A stretch of DNA of 64,000 bases from RHLJ01 sp965247355 (GTDB taxonomy: Bacteria; Bacteroidota; Rhodothermia; Balneolales; Balneolaceae). Below, one piece after another: positions 35,200-43,081 of the stretch. The notes under the pieces were generated by a model. The model was not told the origin of the DNA, did no database searches, and was given only the letters and a program-made list of their open reading frames with translations. The DNA lies in NCBI GenBank assembly GCA_965247355.1, contig OZ252011.1, positions 1,116,001 to 1,180,000 of the forward strand, given 5' to 3'. How positions within the stretch are numbered: the first letter of the stretch is position 1; each line of letters begins with the position of its first letter. The position numbers and the translations under genes are program-made.

Positions 35200-36390
35200 T
35201 CAATTAAATATATTTTCCATTTCATTATCTAGTAACTCTTCATCGAAGGATTTTAGATACACTTCTGTAGTTTTCAAATTACTATGTGCTAGTGCTTTTG
35301 AGATAGAATAAACACCCATACCCTTTTGTAATGCAAAATTTGCAAAAGAGTGCCTTGAAATATGAAATGAAATATTCTCATCTATTTCAGCTTGACTAGC
35401 TAGTTCTTTTAAATGACGGTTTATTATCACATTCTTACTAGAAATTTTCTTTCTAAGTATAAATTCATCTTTATACACTTCATTTAGTATTGGAAATATA
35501 TATCCCTTTTTATCTGTGTTGTATTCTTTAAGGATTTCAATAGCAGGTTCAAGAAGTTTAATATTCTTCGTACTTCCTGTCTTTTTCATTTCATACTTAA
35601 GTCTACCATCAACTAAGTTTTCAGGAGTTAAAGTACATATATCAGAAAATCGTATTCCTGCCATATAGAAACTAAACATGAAGTAATTCCTTACATGCCA
35701 AAGTTCAGAATCCTTTTCTAATACTAGGTTTATAATTCTATTGATTTCTTTTTCGCCCAACTTGGCTCTACTGACTTTTTCTCGCTTAACCCTCTCAAAT
35801 TGATAAAACGGATCTTTACTAATTAAACCTTGCTTAAAAGCTTCATTTACTAACCCTCTAAAACGTTGAAGTTTATTTCTTACGGTATTTGGTTTATTAC
35901 CTAATTCATGAGTCATATAATCTTGAAATGAATTAAGAAACTTTTGATCAACTCGGGAAATAGGTATATGTATTGACCCCATTCTTTCTATATCATTTAA
36001 GGCTACCTTAACATGTTTGAATTCCCAGAATCTATCTTGATTTCTTAGCTTTTCAATATACTTTTCTCCAAAAGATTTAAGTGTCTCAATTCTGTTAGCA
36101 CTTATTTTGTCTTTCAGTGAATCCGAATCTAATTCTCCCTCTTTTCTTAATTCCGACTTTTTACCTTCAGCCTTTAATTTCAGGCTTAAGAGTTCTTCAT
36201 TGTATTTCCGATAAAGCGGGTGTGACTTTCTTACTACCTGACCTTTTTCATTCCAATATTTGGGATTAATACTTATCCCTGTACTTAGATATTTAGACCT
36301 TCTATTTTCAGTTAATCGAATGTAGATAGGTATGTCTCCATTCTTCCTTTTCTTTCTCTCTAATTGAACAAAATTTATAGTAATACTCAT
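35200..36390 (-). CDS. int: Tyrosine recombinase (integrase) of the element
   Basis: A 396-aa site-specific integrase. The start is set at ATG 36390 (MSITINFVQLERKKRKNGDIPIYIRLTENRR, the Bacteroidota arm-binding domain); a longer frame to 36426 would read through the doubled TTGGTACAAAC units. A core-binding SAM-like domain covers about 100-190. Catalytic residues are Arg247 (GIRFSDICTL), His343-x-x-Arg346 (HISRHSF), His369 (LAHSNLKTTEVY) and Tyr378. It catalyses recombination between the 18-bp repeats at the tRNA and at 36541. It lies next to attR, as expected. Confidence 0.94.
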   Translation of the reverse strand: MSITINFVQLERKKRKNGDIPIYIRLTENRRSKYLSTGISINPKYWNEKGQVVRKSHPLYRKYNEELLSLKLKAEGKKSELRKEGELDSDSLKDKISANRIETLKSFGEKYIEKLRNQDRFWEFKHVKVALNDIERMGSIHIPISRVDQKFLNSFQDYMTHELGNKPNTVRNKLQRFRGLVNEAFKQGLISKDPFYQFERVKREKVSRAKLGEKEINRIINLVLEKDSELWHVRNYFMFSFYMAGIRFSDICTLTPENLVDGRLKYEMKKTGSTKNIKLLEPAIEILKEYNTDKKGYIFPILNEVYKDEFILRKKISSKNVIINRHLKELASQAEIDENISFHISRHSFANFALQKGMGVYSISKALAHSNLKTTEVYLKSFDEELLDNEMENIFN

Positions 36391-36407
36391 AGACGATAAA
36401 TTTAATT

Positions 36408-36428
36408 GGTACAAACATTGGTACAAAC
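36408..36428 (+). promoter_or_regulatory. Doubled TTGGTACAAAC unit, candidate integrase arm-type site
   Basis: Two direct copies of the ATTGGTACAAAC unit, 12 bp apart, just upstream of the integrase start. The same doubled unit, same orientation, lies near the other end at 30114-30134 and at 31145-31165. Matching short direct repeats near both ends of an element are the usual place for binding by the integrase N-terminal arm domain. Confidence 0.6.
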
Positions 36429-36512
36429 ATTTTATCGAGTCTACAACTTTTAGAAATTACAGTCAACTACAAATATAACTGTTTATACTATATTTACAGG
36501 AATTTTGAAAGT

Positions 36513-36535
36513 AATGAAATGTATCAAATTTCATT
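36513..36535. repeat. Inverted repeat next to attR
   Basis: AATGAAAT and ATTTCATT are perfect 8-bp arms around GTATCAA, ending 5 bp before the attR core. It could be a binding site for an accessory recombination factor; no such palindrome is seen beside attL. Confidence 0.45.
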
Positions 36536-36540
36536 AAATT

Positions 36541-36558
36541 GAATCCAGTCGGACGCAC
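36541..36558 (+). repeat. attR: 18-bp direct repeat
   Basis: GAATCCAGTCGGACGCAC identical to 30049-30066. Beyond it lies CTTTACTTTC, probably the original downstream flank of tRNA-Val, and the end of the histidine kinase gene 12 bp away. Confidence 0.9.
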
Positions 36559-36569
36559 TTTACTTTCTT

Positions 36570-38645
36570 TTAGAAACGAAATTCGAAAATAGCGCCTTTT
36601 TCATTATTCACTCTCATTTCAGCATTTATCTGCTTTGTAAGTGTCTTGATAAGTTTCATTCCCAACGTACTGCTTCTTTTAGGTTTTAGGTCTTCGTCTA
36701 TTCCTACACCATCATCTTTAATAGAAAGCAAGTGTTTACCTTCTTTTCGAACAAATGAAATCTCGATCTGCCCACTTTCCTTACCTTTAAAAGCATGTTT
36801 GAATGAATTAGTAAGTACCTCATTCAACAAGAGCCCACATGGTATAGCTTGTGTAATTGGCAAAGTAATATTATCGAGGTTATAAATAACTTCAACAGGA
36901 ATTTTTCCTGTACCCATAGTTTGCTTTATGGTTTTGCTTAGTTCTTTGATGTAATCCTGAACTTTTATCTCAGAAAAGTTTTCATTGTCATACAATTTCT
37001 CATGAACCAGAGCAATCGAATGTATCCTCATTTGACTATCCCGGAGAACTTTCCTTGCATTCTCGTTATCCGCATTATATGATTGAAGTTCCAATAGTCC
37101 AGTAATCACAGCTAAATTATTTTTTACACGATGATGGACTTCTGCCAATAGCACTTCTTTTTCTTTTAAAGAGTCTCTTACTTTTTGTTCTGCTTTTTTA
37201 CGGTCTGTGATGTCTACATAAATTCCATATTTATATAGCATCTTATCATCTATAACAATAGGTACAGCATAGATGATTACATCAATTAATTCACCTGACT
37301 TAGTTTTCCTTCTGGTAACCACTTCGTCCACAAAAGGAGTTTCAGTTAATTGTTGAGCATGCTCAAGGTGCTTCTCGGGTACTATTACCCGATCCAGTTC
37401 TAAGCCAATTATTTCCTGTTCTTCAAAACCAAAAAGGTTTTCAAATCCCTTATTTATTTCAATTACTTCATTATGGCTATTCAATAAAGCAATTCCAAGT
37501 GGAGAGGTATTGAATAAATCTGTTAGTAAATGCTCTCTTTTCTTAAGCTCTTCTTCAGCAAGTTTACGATCAGAAATATCTCTTTCAATAATAATTAAAA
37601 CTTCTTCACCAAAATAAGTACCTGTATTAACAAGTAATTCAGTAGGGAAGACTTCTCCATTGGATTTCCTGCCCCACCCTTCCAGCTTTAAAGAACTTTT
37701 GTTAGGCTCTTTTTTTAATTCCATCAACCGGTCAGCCTGAAATTTTCCGGGAGCACTAAATTTTTTATAGTGTTGTCCAATAACATCAGTGATCGGATAA
37801 CCGAAGGTAAGTCTTGTACCTCTGTTGGCCCCAAGAATTATTCCTTCGTCATTTACCAGGTAAATCGCATCACTAATGGAGTCAAATAAATCACGATAAC
37901 TTTGCATGCTACGGTGTGAACGATTCATTGCCTCCACCCTTTGTGTAATATCCAATACTAATGAATAGGTTGAGACTAACTTGCCTGAATCATCAAATAA
38001 ATAAGAGTTATACCACTCACAATAAATTACTTCTCCTGATTTAGTGATGTTTCGGTTTACCACCGATTTACTTTTAATCCGGTTTTTTACCGTTTCTTTA
38101 AATTCCTGTTTAACAAGCTCAAGATCATCAGGGTGCACAAACTTGTTTAGAATATTTGGATGCTTAATTGCCTCTTCCTGAGTCCACCCAAATAATTCCT
38201 CTGCCTTGGGTGACCATCTCAAAATCTTATGGTCACTATTCCACTCTACTTCTCCCATTGGAAAGTCAATAAATTCTACCGGACTGGAGAGCTGAAATTC
38301 TTTATTAACTTTAAAAGGAGTCTGGGCAATATCATGTGCAACAACAAGTTTGGCAGGACTTCCTTTATAATTAATAAGGTGAGATGAAAACTGAACTAAT
38401 TGATTTTCTTCTCCTGCAGTTTCGAATTCCCAAATTTGATTTGAAACCGTGTATTCTTTAGCAACTTTAGGATGATTAGAAGTTATCTGAGTACCAAAGT
38501 CATTAAGTCTCTTTCCTATTATTTCCTTTCTTGGAAGACCAAATCGTTTAATTGCATTCTCGTTTATATCTAAAATTTTCAGGGAAATTTGGTCGCATAT
38601 GAACATACACTGAGAACCAAAAAAAGTCTTATCACCTTTAAACAT
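36570..38645 (-). CDS. PAS-domain sensor histidine kinase (HisKA_2 type)
   Basis: A 691-aa soluble signal kinase. Four PAS-like domains follow one another (about 1-105, 120-240, 245-365, 370-485), several ending in DIT-R/DIS-R linkers. The dimerisation part has the HisKA_2 phosphoacceptor AEVHHRVKNNLAVITGLLEL (His504 or His505). The ATPase domain shows LLLNEVLTNSFKHAF and DDGVGID (about 644-650). No transmembrane segment, so the signals are cytosolic. No response regulator gene is adjacent. Its 3' end lies 12 bp from attR. Confidence 0.9.
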   Translation of the reverse strand: MFKGDKTFFGSQCMFICDQISLKILDINENAIKRFGLPRKEIIGKRLNDFGTQITSNHPKVAKEYTVSNQIWEFETAGEENQLVQFSSHLINYKGSPAKLVVAHDIAQTPFKVNKEFQLSSPVEFIDFPMGEVEWNSDHKILRWSPKAEELFGWTQEEAIKHPNILNKFVHPDDLELVKQEFKETVKNRIKSKSVVNRNITKSGEVIYCEWYNSYLFDDSGKLVSTYSLVLDITQRVEAMNRSHRSMQSYRDLFDSISDAIYLVNDEGIILGANRGTRLTFGYPITDVIGQHYKKFSAPGKFQADRLMELKKEPNKSSLKLEGWGRKSNGEVFPTELLVNTGTYFGEEVLIIIERDISDRKLAEEELKKREHLLTDLFNTSPLGIALLNSHNEVIEINKGFENLFGFEEQEIIGLELDRVIVPEKHLEHAQQLTETPFVDEVVTRRKTKSGELIDVIIYAVPIVIDDKMLYKYGIYVDITDRKKAEQKVRDSLKEKEVLLAEVHHRVKNNLAVITGLLELQSYNADNENARKVLRDSQMRIHSIALVHEKLYDNENFSEIKVQDYIKELSKTIKQTMGTGKIPVEVIYNLDNITLPITQAIPCGLLLNEVLTNSFKHAFKGKESGQIEISFVRKEGKHLLSIKDDGVGIDEDLKPKRSSTLGMKLIKTLTKQINAEMRVNNEKGAIFEFRF

Positions 38646-38809
38646 CTATAGAGTTGATACCATGTTAAATCATTGCCACCCAAATATCTTCTTTCTCAAC
38701 TTCTATGCCAATAAAAAATTAGACGAAATAATATGGCTGGAAAATCATGTGCCTGTTTTTGTTTTTTGTTATCTTCACAAGCTAAAAGAACGTTTTTTAA
38801 ACTCACTGA

Positions 38810-40756
38810 ATGTCAGACCAAAAAATTACGATTACCCTACCAGACGGATCAACCAGGGATTACTCAGCCGGAACTACCGGCCAACAAATAGCAGAATCAA
38901 TTTCATCAGGGCTTGCACGAGTAGCATTAAGTATTACCGTTAATGGAGAAATTTGGGATTTAAGTCGCCCATTAACATCTGATGCATCCATTGCTATAAA
39001 TACCTGGGATTCAGAAGACGGGCAATATACATTCTGGCATTCTTCTGCTCACTTACTTGCCGAAGCAGTCCAGGAACTTTATCCTGATGCTAAATTCGGA
39101 ATTGGTCCTCCTATCGAAAATGGGTTTTACTACGATATTGATTTCGGAGATGAACAAATCACACAGGATGATCTCGCACAAATTGAAAAGAAATTTCTTG
39201 AAGTAGCGCGTAATAAATCAACCTTCGATCGCAAAGAAATTTCTAAAAATGATGCTTTAGAATTCTATAAAGACCGGGGCAATGAATATAAAGTTGATCT
39301 GATTGAAGGACTTGAAGATGGAGACATCACTTTTTACACTCAGGGAAATTTTACCGATTTATGCCGTGGACCTCATATTCCAAACTCTGGAGTTGTAAAG
39401 GCAATTAAGCTCACAAATCTGGCCGGTGCTTATTGGCGTGGAGATGTGAACAGCAAGCAGCTTACTCGTATTTATGGGATTACCTTTCCAAAGCAAAAAA
39501 TGTTGGATGAATATTTGCACCAGGTTCAAGAAGCAAAAAAGCGTGATCACAGAAAGCTGGGTCGGGAAATGGGTTTATTTATGTTTGACAGTAAAGTCGG
39601 TAAAGGCCTACCCATTTGGAAACCTAAAGGTACCATACTCAGACGTACACTTGAAAAATTTCTGACTCAGGAACTCCTAAAGCGAGGATATCAGGAGGTA
39701 ATTACTCCTCATATTGGTAGTATCGAACTTTATAAGACTTCCGGTCATTACCCTTATTACTCTGATTCTCAGTTCCCTCCTATGCAGGTAGAAGATGAGA
39801 TGTATATGATGAAACCCATGAACTGTCCTCACCACCATCAGATTTACAATTCAGAAATGAGATCATATCGCGACTTACCAGTCAGGCTCGCTGAATTTGG
39901 TTCAGTATACAGGTTTGAGCAATCTGGTGAACTTAGCGGGCTTTCGCGTGTTCGTGGATTTACCCAGGATGATGCTCACATTTATTGTACGGAAGAGCAA
40001 CTTAAGGACGAGCTTAAGAATGCCATTGATCTGACACAATTAGTATTCAAAACATTTGGAATGCCGGTTCAAACTAGGTTATCATTCCGAGATCCAGAGG
40101 ACAAAGAAAAATATGCAGGCTCAGATGAAATGTGGGATCTTGCAGAAAAAAATATCCTTGAAGTAGCTCAGGAAATGGACCTTGATTACTTTATTGGATC
40201 TGGTGAAGCAGCTTTTTACGGCCCAAAATTTGATTTCATTGTTAAAGATGCTATTGGGCGTAAATGGCAGCTTGGTACTGTTCAGGTTGATTATGTAATG
40301 CCGGAACGTTTCGAACTCACCTATACAGGTTCTGATAATGAGAAACATCGGCCTGTTATCATTCACCGTGCACCTTTCGGTTCAATGGAGCGCTTCACAA
40401 GTATTTTGATTGAACATTTTGCAGGAGATTTCCCGGTTTGGCTCTCCCCGGAACAGGTTAGAATTCTTCCTATTTCTGATGGACAGAATGAATACGCTCA
40501 GAAATGCGCGCAGAAATTAAAGAATACCGGCGTTCGGGTTGAAGTGGATGACCGTAGTGAACAAATTGGTGGAAAAATCCGGGATGCTGAAACGAGTAAG
40601 ACTCCATATATGTTGATAATTGGAGCAAAAGAACTTGAAGCAGGAACTGTTTCAGTTCGCAGACATAAGAAGGGAGATATTGGAACTTTCAAATTTTCTG
40701 ATTTTCTTTCACAACTAAACACAGAAATTGCTGAGAAGCAGTTACCAGAAGATTAA
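38810..40756 (+). CDS. thrS: Threonyl-tRNA synthetase
   Basis: Charges tRNA-Thr. The 648 aa have full domain order: TGS (1-65, ITLPDGSTRDYSAGTTG), editing domain with HSSAHLLAEAVQ and the second Zn/His motif, class II catalytic core with MKPMNCPHHHQIY (zinc Cys), motif 2 RLAEFGSVYRFEQSGELSGLSRVRGFTQDD and motif 3 HRAPFGSMERF, then anticodon domain. It opens the thrS-infC-rpmI-rplT run found widely in bacteria. Confidence 0.97.
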   Translation: MSDQKITITLPDGSTRDYSAGTTGQQIAESISSGLARVALSITVNGEIWDLSRPLTSDASIAINTWDSEDGQYTFWHSSAHLLAEAVQELYPDAKFGIGPPIENGFYYDIDFGDEQITQDDLAQIEKKFLEVARNKSTFDRKEISKNDALEFYKDRGNEYKVDLIEGLEDGDITFYTQGNFTDLCRGPHIPNSGVVKAIKLTNLAGAYWRGDVNSKQLTRIYGITFPKQKMLDEYLHQVQEAKKRDHRKLGREMGLFMFDSKVGKGLPIWKPKGTILRRTLEKFLTQELLKRGYQEVITPHIGSIELYKTSGHYPYYSDSQFPPMQVEDEMYMMKPMNCPHHHQIYNSEMRSYRDLPVRLAEFGSVYRFEQSGELSGLSRVRGFTQDDAHIYCTEEQLKDELKNAIDLTQLVFKTFGMPVQTRLSFRDPEDKEKYAGSDEMWDLAEKNILEVAQEMDLDYFIGSGEAAFYGPKFDFIVKDAIGRKWQLGTVQVDYVMPERFELTYTGSDNEKHRPVIIHRAPFGSMERFTSILIEHFAGDFPVWLSPEQVRILPISDGQNEYAQKCAQKLKNTGVRVEVDDRSEQIGGKIRDAETSKTPYMLIIGAKELEAGTVSVRRHKKGDIGTFKFSDFLSQLNTEIAEKQLPED

Positions 40757-40775
40757 CTAAACAACGAGGATAACT

Positions 40776-41312
40776 ATCGCAAGAAATAACTTTCGAGGAC
40801 CTGTTAAAGAAGACAGACCGAGATTAAATGATGAAATCAGAGCCGCACAAGTACGAGTAATTAAACCAGATGGTGGCCATGAAATAACTAACTCTGATCG
40901 TGCACTTCAAATAGCGGAACAATTTGGCCTGGATTTAGTGGAGATTGCACCGGATGCAAATCCTCCGGTATGCAAAGTCATTGATTATGGAAAATATCTC
41001 TACGAAAAGAAAAAGAAAGAGAAAGAAGCTAAGAAAAAACAGCATACGATTACTGTAAAAGAGCTTCGTTTTCGTCCTAATACTGATGACCATGACCTGG
41101 AATTTAAAACGCGCCATGCCAGAGAATTTCTGGAAGGTGGCGATAAAGTAAAGGCTACTGTTCAGTTCAGAGGCCGGGATATGCTTTATACAGAAAAAGG
41201 GGAATTATTACTTCTAAAGCTCGCTAAGAGCCTGGAAGATGTTTCCAAAGTAGAGTCTAAGCCCAATATGGAAGGTCGCCGAATGATTATGATGTTAACG
41301 CCTAATAAATAA
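40776..41312 (+). CDS. infC: Translation initiation factor IF-3, ATC start codon
   Basis: A 178-aa factor that blocks wrong start codons and keeps 30S free. No ATG, GTG or TTG exists in frame between the stop at 40758-40760 and deep inside the protein. The family N-terminus (ARNNFRGPVKEDRPRLNDEI) begins right after an ATC at 40776, with GAGGA 5 nt upstream, so ATC is the start. This matches the rare start codons (ATT in E. coli) used for IF-3 self-control. NPPVCKVIDYGKYLYEKKKKEKE and VKELRFRPNTDDHDLEFK are the conserved linker and C-domain. Confidence 0.93.
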   Translation: MARNNFRGPVKEDRPRLNDEIRAAQVRVIKPDGGHEITNSDRALQIAEQFGLDLVEIAPDANPPVCKVIDYGKYLYEKKKKEKEAKKKQHTITVKELRFRPNTDDHDLEFKTRHAREFLEGGDKVKATVQFRGRDMLYTEKGELLLLKLAKSLEDVSKVESKPNMEGRRMIMMLTPNK

Positions 41313-41321
41313 TTCTCTGCA

Positions 41322-41352
41322 TTGCTTAGGCGTACTTTAATCCTTATCTTTG
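41322..41352 (+). promoter_or_regulatory. Internal promoter before rpmI (Bacteroidota type)
   Basis: TTG at 41322-41324 and TATCTTTG at 41345-41352, 20 bp apart, fit the TTG / TAnnTTTG consensus of Bacteroidota sigma factor. The expected start of transcription is about 30 bp before the rpmI ATG. It would let L35-L20 be made apart from thrS-infC. Confidence 0.55.
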
Positions 41353-41388
41353 GAGTCTTTAATTTTTCACAAAGCAAGTGGATTTGAA

Positions 41389-41589
41389 ATGCCAAAAATG
41401 AAAAGTAATAGTGGAGCTAAGAAGCGTTTTAAAGTTACCGGTTCCGGTAAAATTAAACGTAAGAAAGCTTTTAAGCGCCACATTCTTACTAAAAAGAGCA
41501 GCAAAACAAAACGACAATTGGGTAAAGGTACGCTGGTAGCTGATGCTGATGTAGCAAAAGTGAAAGCGCTTATCCCAAACAAATTTTAA
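41389..41589 (+). CDS. rpmI: 50S ribosomal protein L35
   Basis: A 66-aa basic protein of the large subunit. The ATG at 41389 gives MPKMKSNSGAKKRFKVTGSG, the normal L35 start; an upstream ATG in frame at 41350 would overlap the promoter element. RRKAFKRHIL-like KRKKAFKRHILTKKS is the family core. It lies between infC and rplT as usual. Confidence 0.96.
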   Translation: MPKMKSNSGAKKRFKVTGSGKIKRKKAFKRHILTKKSSKTKRQLGKGTLVADADVAKVKALIPNKF

Positions 41590-41608
41590 TCATTTAATCT
41601 AAGACAAA

Positions 41609-41956
41609 ATGCCACGATCACTAAATTTAGTGGCTTCCCGTCGCCGTCGCAAAAAGATTTTAAATCAAGCGAAAGGTTACTGGGGCAAGCGAAAAAATGT
41701 TTATACGATTGCGAAAAATGCGGTAGAAAAAGGTCTTCAGTACCAATACCGTGATCGCAAAAATCGTAAACGTGTTTTCCGTAGACTATGGATTGTTAGA
41801 ATAAACGCGGCAGCACGCCTGAACGGAACTACATATTCCCGACTCATTCATGCAATGAGCGAAAAGAATATGCAGATTAACCGTAAGGTATTAGCCGACC
41901 TAGCAGTTCATGATGCGGAAACGTTTGCTGCCATTGTGAAGGAAGCCCACGCTTAA
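41609..41956 (+). CDS. rplT: 50S ribosomal protein L20
   Basis: A 115-aa basic protein binding 23S rRNA early in assembly. MPRSLNLVASRRRRKKILNQAKGYWGKRKN and RRLWIVRINAAARLNGTTYSRLIHAM are typical. In many bacteria L20 represses its own operon. A hairpin terminator follows at 41980. Confidence 0.97.
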   Translation: MPRSLNLVASRRRRKKILNQAKGYWGKRKNVYTIAKNAVEKGLQYQYRDRKNRKRVFRRLWIVRINAAARLNGTTYSRLIHAMSEKNMQINRKVLADLAVHDAETFAAIVKEAHA

Positions 41957-41979
41957 CAGCGAACTTGCTATTTACCAAG

Positions 41980-42018
41980 CCGGTAAATCTTCGATATGTA
42001 AGGTTTACCGGTTTTTTT
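41980..42018 (+). terminator. Terminator after rplT
   Basis: CCGGTAAA (41980-41987) pairs with TTTACCGG (42004-42011), followed by seven T. A third related stretch, TTTACC at 41971-41976, can pair with GGTAAA of the left arm instead, giving a competing hairpin that would free the terminator's right arm. Confidence 0.8.
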
Positions 42019-42056
42019 ATTTTTGCACCTAACTTTGATGTGAATATTCTACATAC

Positions 42057-43064
42057 ATGCTTGACGATATATCTGACTTAAAGAAAGAAATCGCCACCTA
42101 TACGATTACAAATCAGGAACAGTTGGAAGCGTTCCGTCTGGAATTCCTTTCCAGAAATGGACGGATACAATCCATGTTTAAAAACCTTGGATCGGTACCT
42201 AAAGAAGACAGGGCCGCTGTTGGTAAAGGTATGAACGAAGTAAAACAGCTCGCCAATAAAAGATTTGAAGAAGCTAAAACTGAGCTGGAAAAATCTACTG
42301 TAGTTGCAAAGAGCGCTCTTGATGACTTAACACTTACCGCTCCTCAAACTCCCATCGGTTCCCTCCACCCTCTCACCAAAACCATGGATGAGATGAAGCA
42401 GATTTTTTACCGATTAGGATTCACTATTTCGGATGGACCAGAAGTCGAGGATGATTTTCATAATTTTACTGCGCTCAACTTCCCTCCTAACCATCCCGCA
42501 AGAGACGAACAGGATACTTTTTTTGTAAGAAAAAGTAACGATCCGGATATGATGGATTTAGTGCTCCGCACCCACACTTCTCCGGTTCAAATTCGGTTGA
42601 TGGAGAATACGAAACCTCCTATCCGATCTATTATGCCCGGACGTGTATACCGGAATGAGGCAGTATCCCCAAAATCATATTTTCTTTTCCATCAGGTTGA
42701 AGCATTGTATGTGGATGAAAATGTGAGTGTAGCAGATTTAAAAGAAACGCTCATTACTTTTGTAAAGCTGATGTACGGAAGCGATGTTAAGTACCGCCTC
42801 CGACCCGGCTTCTTCCCTTTCACCGAACCTAGTTTAGAGATGGATATTTGGTGGGGATCTGAAAAAGAAGGAAAGTGGCTTGAAATTCTTGGTTCAGGCA
42901 TGGTAGACCCTAACGTATTTGATGCTGCAGGAATCGACTCTAAGAAATATACCGGTTTTGCCTGGGGAATGGGTGTGGAACGTATCGCCATCCTTAAATA
43001 TGGAATTGATGACATCCGCACCTTCTACGAAAACGACATCCGCTTTTTAGAACAATTTAATTAA
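42057..43064 (+). CDS. pheS: Phenylalanyl-tRNA synthetase alpha subunit
   Basis: Catalytic subunit of the PheRS heterotetramer, 335 aa. An N-terminal coiled coil (about 1-85) is followed by the class II core: HPLTKTMDEMKQIFYRLGF, RTHTSPVQIRLME, PGRVYRNEAVSPKSYFLFHQVE (motif 2), and FAWGMGVERIAILKYGI (motif 3). pheT starts 17 bp later. Confidence 0.97.
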   Translation: MLDDISDLKKEIATYTITNQEQLEAFRLEFLSRNGRIQSMFKNLGSVPKEDRAAVGKGMNEVKQLANKRFEEAKTELEKSTVVAKSALDDLTLTAPQTPIGSLHPLTKTMDEMKQIFYRLGFTISDGPEVEDDFHNFTALNFPPNHPARDEQDTFFVRKSNDPDMMDLVLRTHTSPVQIRLMENTKPPIRSIMPGRVYRNEAVSPKSYFLFHQVEALYVDENVSVADLKETLITFVKLMYGSDVKYRLRPGFFPFTEPSLEMDIWWGSEKEGKWLEILGSGMVDPNVFDAAGIDSKKYTGFAWGMGVERIAILKYGIDDIRTFYENDIRFLEQFN

Positions 43065-43081
43065 GATTTTTTCGCCCGAAT

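Larger units (their letters stand above)
30049..36558. mobile_element. Integrative element in tRNA-Val with tyrosine integrase and HUH Rep
   Basis: An exact 18-bp direct repeat, GAATCCAGTCGGACGCAC, lies at the tRNA-Val 3' end (30049-30066) and again at 36541-36558. Everything between is visibly more AT-rich than the flanks, and its genes all lie on the minus strand. From the right end inward: tyrosine integrase, a protein of unknown function, HTH excisionase-like protein, HUH Rep, then two genes with nuclease-like N-termini. No conjugation or phage structural genes are present, so it is a mobilizable or replicating integrative element rather than an ICE or full prophage. One unit is about 6.5 kb (30049-36540). 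Confidence 0.88.

Noticed and set aside
30049..36558. Calling the tRNA-Val element a prophage or an ICE
   Set aside because: No capsid, portal, terminase, relaxase with coupling protein or type IV secretion genes are present; the HUH protein is of the replication type.
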